Assembly: GCF_033473495.1 (NCBI RefSeq)
Contig: NC_088939.1
Span: 2,170,001 to 2,234,000, forward strand
DNA: 64,000 nucleotides
Reading direction: 5' to 3'
DNA from: Cercospora beticola
Taxonomy: Eukaryota; Ascomycota; Dothideomycetes; Mycosphaerellales; Mycosphaerellaceae
Positions 56,121-64,000 of the stretch are shown here, in pieces (position 1 is the stretch's first letter; each line of letters starts with the position of its first letter). The notes beneath the pieces were generated by a model. It ran no database searches. It had not been told where the DNA came from and worked only from the letters and a program-made list of their open reading frames with translations. Made by a program: the position numbers and the translations under genes.

Positions 56121-57449
56121 ATGCCGGCCACATTACGATCGGTCTCTTCCAGTTCATCTTTGCTGTCACTAGACAGCTTGGACAGCGGCGGGCACTCCAC
56201 AGCGTTCTCATCAAGGCCCAATACTCCGGGATTCGCTCTTACAGAGAGCTTTGACTATTTCTCGCCGCAGGTTCTTCAAGCAGTCGAGCCAGTCCAGGAA
56301 CAACTTCCGGCCCATGACAACAAGCAGTATGTCATGGTGGTCGGCGGCCTCGGATACATTGGATCGCATACCACACTCGAGCTCCTCCAAGAAGGCTACA
56401 ATGTCATTGTGGTAGATGACCTTTCCAATTCGTATGTTAATGTCCTGGACCGAATAAAGCTCCTTTCCAAGGACTACTGTCACCAGAGGGGGCTGGTCGC
56501 TCCAACGCTACGGTTCCATAAACTGGATTACCGAACTTCCGCGATGAAGCATGTGTTCAACATGTATGAGGCCTGTCAGTCTAAGATCACCGGAGTCATC
56601 CACTTCGCGGCTTTCAAGTCGGTGTCGGAGTCCATCGAGAAACCGCTTGCTTATTACAAAAACAATATCGCGGGTCTCATTGATCTTCTCGAGATAGTGC
56701 AGCTGAATGGCATCAAGAACTTCGTGTTCTCTTCTTCTGCCACAGTATATGGCGGCAAAGCCAATCTTGGAAAGCCGCTTCGAGAAGATGATCTCGTGCA
56801 TTTCGACGAGAAATACACAGAAGAGGATGGTTTGGAGCGCGTGCGGGCCAACGGCATCACTGGCATCACCAATCCATATGGACGAACCAAATACATGGCC
56901 GAGGCCATTCTCGCTGATGTCGCCAAGTCCGATCCCTCAATGCGAATCACAGCTCTGCGGTATTTCAATCCCGTGGGCTGCCATGCATCAGGTCTCTTGC
57001 GAGAGAACCCTCGTATGAAAGCGACAAATCTGTTCCCTGTGATTGCCGAAGCAATGACTGGCCTGCGACCAGCGCTCTACATCTACGGAAGCGACTGGGA
57101 CACTCGCGATGGAACGGCTGTGCGAGACTTCATTCACGTCGTCGATCTCGGACAAGGGCACATTGCGGCAGTCGCAGCCGCAAACGATCCGCATCGACAA
57201 GAGTCCTTCAGAGCTTTCAACTTGGGCACAGGTTGTGGAATGACCGTTGCTGAGTGTGTCTCGGCGCTCGAGAAGGCCAGCGGCAAGAAGGTACCAGCTC
57301 AAATGGCGCCGAGGAGAGCCGGAGACGTTGGGAGCTGTGTTGCTGCGACTGCGCTAGCGGAGCGAGATCTTGGATGGAGAACGCAGAAGACTGTCGATGA
57401 CTGCGCGGTGGATCTGTGGAATGCATTGAGTCTGGTTGGCAAAGTCTAG
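56121..57449 (+). CDS. uge3: Uge3-type UDP-glucose/GlcNAc 4-epimerase
   Basis: 442 residues, single exon. Residues 1-67 form a Ser-rich extension (SVSSSSSLLSLDSLDSGG). The extended-SDR epimerase domain then starts with VMVVGGLGYIGSHT (NAD site, about 71-84). The catalytic Ser/Thr lies in FSSSATVYGG and the Tyr/Lys pair in NPYGRTKYMAEA, and GTAVRDFIHVVDLGQGH is diagnostic of GalE-type enzymes. It interconverts UDP-Glc/UDP-Gal and, in the Uge3 subgroup, UDP-GlcNAc/UDP-GalNAc, supplying both sugars of galactosaminogalactan. Assignment to Uge3 rather than the housekeeping Uge5/Gal10 group rests on the neighbouring agd3, sph3 and gt4c. The start at 56121 was chosen because the upstream 44 codons are leader-like. 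Confidence 0.88.
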   Translation: MPATLRSVSSSSSLLSLDSLDSGGHSTAFSSRPNTPGFALTESFDYFSPQVLQAVEPVQEQLPAHDNKQYVMVVGGLGYIGSHTTLELLQEGYNVIVVDDLSNSYVNVLDRIKLLSKDYCHQRGLVAPTLRFHKLDYRTSAMKHVFNMYEACQSKITGVIHFAAFKSVSESIEKPLAYYKNNIAGLIDLLEIVQLNGIKNFVFSSSATVYGGKANLGKPLREDDLVHFDEKYTEEDGLERVRANGITGITNPYGRTKYMAEAILADVAKSDPSMRITALRYFNPVGCHASGLLRENPRMKATNLFPVIAEAMTGLRPALYIYGSDWDTRDGTAVRDFIHVVDLGQGHIAAVAAANDPHRQESFRAFNLGTGCGMTVAECVSALEKASGKKVPAQMAPRRAGDVGSCVAATALAERDLGWRTQKTVDDCAVDLWNALSLVGKV

Positions 57450-57941
57450 GTGCAACTTTCAATGGAACAACCTTCTCGTGATCGCCGCCTGGGCGGTTTA
57501 GCGTAACGACCTTTTCGAATTAGGATGAACATAGATGACATAGAAATGAAGCGATGCCAGATGATCATTGGCAAAAACTGCTCCAATCGCTTGTTGAGCT
57601 CCGCATTATCTTTGACCATGCTGTATTCTGACAGTCGAGTGACCATTAGTGGGCTAACGCTTCGCTCGCGCAAGGCACTGTGGATTGTTGGCCCAGGAAG
57701 CCTGCTCAGTACCAAGGTAGAAATGCGCGGCATATCGGGCTTTCGGCATTTGGCACCAAATGCATCAGGCAAACTGTCTCGCAGACGGTTGCCGATGCTG
57801 AGATTGTGCAATTGTGTTCGAGACGCACATGCAGCGCCTTCCTTCGCCAAGGCCAGATCGAACAGTCTGGCGAAGTTCAAATTGTGTCGCCAAGCAAGGG
57901 TTCGAAGAAAGGAACATCATGGTCGTGCTCCAACGAGTTGT
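57450..57941. other. Convergent 3' spacer
   Basis: 3' regions of the epimerase gene and the first spherulin-4 gene. Long openings seen here on the plus strand are shadows or non-coding. No gene seen. Confidence 0.5.
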
Positions 57942-58843
57942 TCAATCGGTCGACATGGCATCGATGAAGTCCTTGAAACCGGCGCCAAATTGCTCGTAAA
58001 ACCGCTCGTTGGAGTCTGTGACGAAGACATATTGTGCTCGCTTCCGAACCTCGTGGGTAACATCCTTGACCCGATCTATCGGCACCGAGTGCACCATGTA
58101 GCAAGCATGTTGCCGAGAGTATTCGATCAGGTCATTGTCGTCAGTTCGATCGGATCCCATCAGTCGTGCGTATGAATTTTCGAATACCGCTGTGCTGTCC
58201 GGCCGTTTGCTGGTGAGTTGAGGATCTGGTAGCGTGCCAGGGTTGTGAACGATCTACAAACCATGTAAGTCTCAAGCCGAGGTCCATTTCTAGAAGGTAT
58301 GAGGTCGCACCAATTTGCTGCCGAATATGCCATCAGCGGACTTCACATCATGGTTGATCTTTTGCAAGAATGTGGTCTTGAACTGTGAAGATTCGTTGGG
58401 TGTTTCGTCGAAGAAGATGCCCGAGACGTGCAGACCTTTCACGCCAAAATCATGTGGCCACTTCGCATAACGTCGAATGTCTTCCAAGACTTCGCTGACG
58501 TCTCGATTGCAGTAGTCAGTCCTGACATAGCCGAGTGTGGTGCAGTTGGGTCTTGCGTTGAGCTTGGGTACTTCGCGCAAATAGTCCAGATTGGGCCACC
58601 ATGGGGATTCGCCTGGGCCGCTATTGGGGTTGACAACGACAACGAAGTCGAGTGATGGATTCTCGTCGATTCTGAGGAAGCTAGTCAGCGTTATTGTGCA
58701 AGCTGTCTGCGCCCGTGGTCTCACGCGTCATAAAGTGGCTGCCATGTCGTAGAGTTGGTTGGATAGATGTACAAGGGGACGATGCATGTGGATTGTGGCG
58801 ATTTGGTGCTTCCGGACCTCTTGAATCTCGAGAAGAGCCCCAT
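57942..58843 (-). CDS. Spherulin-4 family protein, soluble paralogue of Sph3
   Basis: Three exons, 58843-58725, 58671-58311 and 58253-57942, with introns of 53 and 57 nt, encode 263 residues. The GH135/spherulin-4 domain covers nearly all of it: STCIVPLYIYPTNSTTWQPLYDA, LDFVVVVNPNSGPGE, CTTLGYVRTDY, then GIFFDET with the acidic pair that is catalytic in Sph3, IVHNPGT, and a later acidic residue in AVFENSY. Unlike the adjacent copy it has no membrane anchor and no clear signal peptide. Its N-terminus MGLFSRFKRSG is short and basic, with MG at position 1-2 (a myristoylation-type start is possible but weak). Intron 1 and the last intron fall at the same domain positions as in the next gene, supporting tandem duplication. 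Its role beside Sph3 is unknown. Confidence 0.87.
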
Positions 58844-58985
58844 GGCAGACTTAGGGGGCTCGTCAGATTTGTAGGAATGCCGTGGAAGATTGTTGTTGTT
58901 ATTGTCTAAGTTCGAGGAGGAGGAAGTAGCTAAGGCTATTTCCAGCCACTGGGAGCCACTAACATCCACGATCGGCATCAGCCTC

Positions 58986-60058
58986 CTACCGCGTGGCTGC
59001 GCTTGCGTTTGTGGGCACTGCATCAACAAACTTCTGCCAATTCTTCCCGAAGCTGCTATAATAATTTTTCTTGTTGCTCGTCACGAACAAATAACCAGCA
59101 TGGTAGCTCAGCTCTGGTACGAACTGCTTGAGATCCGCGGGGCCTGCCGAGTGCACGATAAACGCGCTGGAAGTCCGGTTGAAAGGCGATTCCTGCAGTG
59201 ACGCGTCCATCTTGTGGAACTCCTTCAGCGACTGCTCAAAGGTCACGGTGATATCGGTGTTGTTGGTGTTTAGGCGCGCATCAGGCAAGATGCCCGGATT
59301 ATGGATGACCTGCGATGGGATGAGCGGATGTTGCGTTGATGATCGGGGCAGAAGTGGATGAAAGACTGACCGTGCGAGGTTCGCGAATGCCTGTCGAATT
59401 CTTGGCAAACTGATTGATGATGTACAGATGCTCGACATTTTCTGGCGAATACTCATACGCTGCCTCATCGAAAAAGATGCCGTGCATCGCCAGACTCGAA
59501 TGGACATCGGCCCACTGAGCGTACGTTTCGATGTCCTGCACAATTTCCATCACGGGTCGAGTGCCATAGCCCGTACCTGCATCCATGCTCAGTACACGCG
59601 CCGCAAACGATTTCACGCGTCAAACTCACGGACATAGCCTACTGTCTGCACATTTGAGTAATTATTGAGCTTCTGTATTCCTGGAGAGAACTCGGCGCCA
59701 GGCGCTGTGCTCATTCCGCCAGGACCGCTATCTGGATTGATAATCACAATGAAGTCCAGGTTGGAGTTCGATTCGATGCTACGAATTATCAGACTCCATC
59801 GCTGATGGCACTTTATGACACAGATACAACTCACGCTGAGTACAGAGGATCCCAGGCACTGTCCTCCGGAAACTCGTACAGAGGAAGCAACACCTTGGCA
59901 GGAAGTCCATCTGGATACTTGCGATTTTTCCTGGACAACACCACAGCTGTTGGCACGATTATCAGGATCAGAATTGCCAATATGACCGCTATAAGGCAAC
60001 ACCACAGAGCCTTGGACCTCTTCCTCTGCCTGGACAGCAGATGTTGTGGAGACTGCAT
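58986..60058 (-). CDS. sph3: Sph3-type membrane-anchored spherulin-4 glycoside hydrolase (GH135)
   Basis: Four exons, 60058-59835, 59778-59630, 59576-59371 and 59309-58986 (introns 56, 53 and 61 nt), encode 300 residues. A basic head (SRQRKRSK) precedes a transmembrane helix at about 18-41 (CLIAVILAILILIIVPTAVV), giving type II topology with the domain outside. The GH135 core shows VLLPLYEFPEDSAWDPLYSA, LDFIVIINPDSGPGG, VQTVGYVR, HGIFFDEA with the catalytic Asp/Glu pair, VIHNPGILPD, and VTFEQSLKEF with a further conserved Glu. In Aspergillus, Sph3 is an endo-acting hydrolase of galactosaminogalactan required for its production. Divergent from gt4c across a 618-bp promoter region and in tandem with the soluble paralogue downstream. 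Confidence 0.9.
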
Positions 60059-60676
60059 TTCGGGCCAGATTCAGGTATGTGCTGTGCTGGAATTCTTCTT
60101 CGACCGGGAGTAAACCATGGCATTCAAGGAGCAACAGCGAAATCAGACATGCAGTTCTCGATGTATAGACTCACTATTCCCCAAGAAAGAGCTTTGGGGT
60201 TTTGACAAGCCAAGACTACATTCGCGCGTCAGTTCGCGTGCCCTTGACAGCAATTGAATGGTCTATCTTCAAACCAGACACAGGCTGATCTAGTCTACAA
60301 ATCGAGGATCGTGAGTATGCGAAAAATGGAACATCTCGATCTAAGCGATTCGCATAAAGCCAGCAGCACGCAGCAACCTGCGACCCACGGCTCGGGAGCT
60401 CCGGAAGAACATTAGACTCATGTAGTGCCATTGGCTACCTCCCATTGCACCATTGCCCGACATGCACACGACAGTAGTCCAGATCACTCGTAATACGAGT
60501 CTGGTCGCATTCGAATGGCGGGATCTATATGCTGAAAGTGGATCAAACTCGATTTGCTCGATTGACTCGATGAAACCATCGTTCAACGTGTCTGCGTATC
60601 ACAGGAGCTATGGGCGACGCTCGGCTTTGTATGATGCAACGATGGACGAGCTGCGACTGAGCACGATCGACTGGCA
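60059..60676. promoter_or_regulatory. Shared divergent promoter region, sph3 and gt4c
   Basis: 618 bp separate the two start codons, transcribed away from each other, so regulation is probably shared. One TCGCGTGC (60234-60241) fits the WCGCGWNM consensus of StuA, which controls the Aspergillus galactosaminogalactan genes. A single match in this length could be chance. No gene seen. Confidence 0.45.
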
Positions 60677-63600
60677 ATGTCAGGAGCGGCGGCCGAGCAG
60701 TTGAGCTCAGGTGGAAAGCGGACAAGCTCTGCATTACGCGTTTTCCTCGACAGGCACGAGCACGAGCAGCTGGGACTCGCATTCGCTCTGCTAGTGCTGC
60801 CATCTGTACATCTCTTGTGTGGCAGCAGCAGCACGGCAGCAGATGAGATTGTGCTGTCGCCACTGCTCGCGATGAGGGCCGAGTACATAGGACTGTCAGC
60901 CGTTGGCTGGCACGTGATGACTGGCAGTTGGTTCGATATCGTGAGTAGGATGACCAAGTGATAGAAATGCATGTGCTGACACCTGGCAGATACTTGCTGG
61001 GCTCGCACTCTTCGGTGTCCTGTCTGGTCTACTATATCTTTCCGCGGTACTGCTTATCAAAGTCCACGACAGGCGGAAGGCTCTTCGAGGGCGAGTACGA
61101 AAAGTGCCGCGAGGGGTTACAGAATTTCTTGATAGCTTGAAGAGCAAGGGACAATCAATCTCTGCAGATGCGCGCAGTGAACAGGAACCCAAAACATTCG
61201 GTGTATATCTTGGCAGTTTTGCAACACCACCGACCCAGCAAGAAACAGCCGTTCTGAGGAAATGGGACATCGTCGTGCTGGATCCTGCCCAAAATGGTGT
61301 GCTTGACGCTGCGGCTTCTCACTGCACCTCTGTCCAGACCCTTGGGAGGCTCGATGTGCAATCGGTGGTCGGAAAGCAAACAGCAAAGACAAAAGAAGCG
61401 TTTGTGCCGGCACTTAAAACCATCACAGACTTCGTATCGTCACGATTTCGGGGTTCAAACCGAATGTACTCTCCGATGACAGGCATATTGCTTGCGAATT
61501 GGCAATCGAAGCTGCCTCCAGTCATTTGCCAGGAGTTGATCAGGTACCTGAGAAGTCTCAACTTTGATGTATACCTTGAGCTTTCCGAGCCTGAATATCT
61601 CACTGATGATGAATGTCGGCATATTGGCATGGACTTGATCAAAGGGTTGATCTGTAGGAATGGCACGATACTGCGAAATGGTGATCGCAGAGACTACTAT
61701 CAGATGTCCAACCTGCGTCGTGCGCAACGAGCGCTGGCCAAGCACATGTCTCTTGGAGGTATCGTGTTCGCCATGTGGGAGACTTTGGACGATATGGAGA
61801 CACTCTCACATTCAGTCGCGAACAGGAGCTATCTGTGGTGCCGGTTCAATACCGCGCTCAGCTGGATCGGGTCCGAAAAGGCGCTCATTGACACATATGC
61901 TGCCCAGAAAGAAACTCTGGCAGGCTTGCCACTTGGCGCGCTGATGTGGATGAAGGGCTGGGAAGTCATGATCATGCACGATACATGGAGGCTTAATGAC
62001 ACTATTGTCCAGAACTCCTGCCATGATAATGATGCCTTCGCAATAATAGAAGACTATGTGCCAGGGATTGGCAAGATGCTTGAGCTCCACCAGACTGAAA
62101 CTCCAGAGCAGCCAAAAGGCAGACCACTGTCTATCACTGACGCTGGCTTTCCGATCGGGGACCTGCAATATAATCTCAAGAACGATGCCCTTTCGTTCTC
62201 CCCCGAAGGAGAAGACTACACGGGTCTTGGCTGCTTTCAGACCGGTCTGCCGGCTTCCCAGGAAGTCTTCGATATGCTTCGAGATGGTCAGCGCAAGCTT
62301 CGAGATTTGAACATGCTCGACCGACTGGGTGCCGAAGCACTGCAAGAGATTGGAACAAAGTTGAGGCCACTCTTAGAGCTCAGTGAGCAGTTCAAAGACT
62401 TTGATGGCATGGCTGACGCCGTTGAAGAGCTACTCAATTTGCTCGCTGTGAGCGATGGACAGGATACTGACCGGTTGCGCATATACATGGGCATACATTC
62501 TGGCTTCCACAGGAACACTAGCGAGCAATTTTGGGGTCTCTATGACAATGGAATGTTCTCCAACACTGAGCGGAGAGGAAGTCATCCAGGGTACCTGGAT
62601 CTATTCATTTCGTTGCGTGCTAGTGATCGAGCACTTGCCATTCTCCACACCTGGCTGTCAATAAAGCGCTTCTCAAGGACACAATGCCTCAAAGCTGAGT
62701 GGCTCCTGTACGAGCGTGGCCGGCTATTGGATGAGAGATGGGAGTTGCCGAAGAGAATGGTTGATGATATCGTTGGCCTTACTTCCCAAGAACTAATATT
62801 GCTGTTGCAAAGGCTAACCCTCTCCAGCGATGCGGCTTCTGCGGGACTGTGCGCAAGAATGGCAAAACTCTGCCGACATCAGCTTATGGCTATCCCGACT
62901 CGAGATCAACTCAGAAAGCAAAACACTGAGCAGTACCTACGTGGTGAAATCAGTACAGCAGATCTGATAAAGAACCGACTTGCTTGGTACAGAGATCAAG
63001 GCTGTCATGCTCCAGAGTACAGCGCCGCACTCCAAGTGTTTGAAACAATGGATCGCCTTTTACCAAAGGCGCTCATGGATCAAGACGATGGCTTCGTGGA
63101 ACGAATTGAGACAATCCTATCCAAGACCATCAAGAAACAAGGCATCGATGCCGCAGTCGACATTTTCGCACTTTCAGTATTCTGCGCGTATCGAAGACTG
63201 GCCCTCGAAGAGATCTACCTGGAAGTGCTGGATCGCAATCCCTTACCTAATCGACATCCGGACCAAGCAGCATGCTTTGCCGAAATGTTCGGAACAGGCT
63301 CTCAATGCGAGACTTACCTGGATATGACCTCGAATGTGTTGGGCCGTATATTGGCAGACAAGTATCAGGCCTACTACACAAAGCATCAACCGGCAGCACG
63401 TAAAGATGGTAGCAGTGAGCTGCCGACGTCCTATGCTTCCAAGTCTGTTGATGAGGATCCGGACGCACAACGACCAACGCTACCAATCTACTACCAGATT
63501 ACCTTCCTCGGCATATTCGCCGTGCCGGCATTGTTTGATATCATGATGTTGACAATTCTCGGGCGTGGTCTGTACCTCAGCAACTACATGGCGGAGAGCG

Positions 63601-64000
63601 AGAAGATCATGGCGACAGCTGGTCTGATGTCCGGCCTCCTGCTCTGCGGCGGGATTGGAACCTGGATCGGCTATGGAGGAAGCTACTACCTCCATGCAAT
63701 GTCATTCCCAGCCATGAACATGTTCGTGCTTACTAGGTTCGTGGCTGGAGTCGCCCTGCTTTCCATAATCGGCTTGGTTGCATTCATCACTATTGGCATT
63801 GCACGCAGCTGGTACGACGGCTTCATCTTCGTATTCTACTTTGCCGCACTGGATACCTATCTCACCATTCTGGCGACTTTGGCTATCTATCAGTTTCCAG
63901 GCTTCATGTTCCAGTCTGGACGGAACACAGTCGTTATGTGTCTGCCAATCCTGCTCATCTCACCTATCCTGACTCTGTGGGTTCATAAAGACATCGTCAT
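60677..64000 (+). CDS. gt4c: Gt4c-type giant membrane glycosyltransferase, 5' part
   Basis: Runs off the right edge. Exon 1 is 60677-60940 (88 codons), the intron is 49 nt (GTGAGT...TGGCAG with CTGAC branch), and exon 2 continues past 64000, so about 1091 residues are visible. Hydrophobic segments lie near residues 33-50 and 89-112. From about 158 a barrel-like opening appears (FGVYLGSF, then WDIVVLDPAQNGVLDA), resembling GH114-type polysaccharide-acting domains. A long soluble helical region occupies about 480-900. From about 922 a chain of membrane helices begins (ITFLGIFAVPALFDIMMLTI; GLMSGLLLCGGIGTWIGYGGS; FVAGVALLSIIGLVAFITIGI; TVVMCLPILLISPILTLWV), reminiscent of PelG-like transporters. 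The GT4 catalytic domain expected in Gt4c would be beyond the window. It is proposed to polymerise and export galactosaminogalactan; cluster context is the main support. Confidence 0.82.

Overview
The window is from a filamentous ascomycete (Pezizomycotina). Genes carry short spliceosomal introns (mostly 48-66 nt, GTRNGT donors, CTRAC-type branch points), are separated by 1-4 kb of non-coding DNA, and include fungal families such as Zn2Cys6 regulators, a class II hydrophobin, GtaA-type glutaminase and spherulin-4 proteins. The NADP mannitol dehydrogenase/sorbose reductase strongly resembles the Cladosporium enzyme, so a dothideomycete of the Capnodiales/Mycosphaerellales kind is my best guess. 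That is an inference, not a measured placement.

Layout. 1-1.3 kb: 5' part of a transferrin-receptor/glutamate-carboxypeptidase-like M28 protein. 1.3-5.4 kb: mostly non-coding, with an imperfect 180-bp tandem repeat. 5.4-11.7 kb: three minus-strand housekeeping genes (CPD photolyase, Ssu72 CTD phosphatase, Osh6/7-type lipid transfer protein). 14.7-23.6 kb: C2H2/ankyrin protein, GFA-domain protein, RIB7 and a secreted glutaminase. 23.6-40.7 kb: two regulator-type genes, a FYVE-RING ligase and a nitroreductase, with long non-coding gaps. 41.8-49.5 kb: mannitol dehydrogenase, two orphan genes that look like diverged paralogues (one with a Cys6 cluster completed only by splicing), a very small Cys-rich spliced gene, and nicotinamidase.

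The most coherent system is at the right end (50.5-64 kb). A class II hydrophobin with a Gly/Asn tetrapeptide-repeat domain lies next to agd3 (exopolysaccharide deacetylase), a uge3-type UDP-sugar epimerase, two tandem spherulin-4/GH135 genes (one soluble-looking, one membrane-anchored sph3) and the 5' part of gt4c (giant membrane glycosyltransferase). This is the galactosaminogalactan (GAG) exopolysaccharide cluster known from Aspergillus, here with a spherulin duplication, no separate ega3 visible, and a hydrophobin neighbour. Inferred pathway: epimerase supplies UDP-Gal/UDP-GalNAc, Gt4c polymerises and exports, Sph3 trims, and Agd3 deacetylates outside the cell to give a cationic adhesive polymer.

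Exon boundaries were worked out by hand from splice consensus, reading frame and family conservation. No database search was run, and all family assignments rest on motif recognition.
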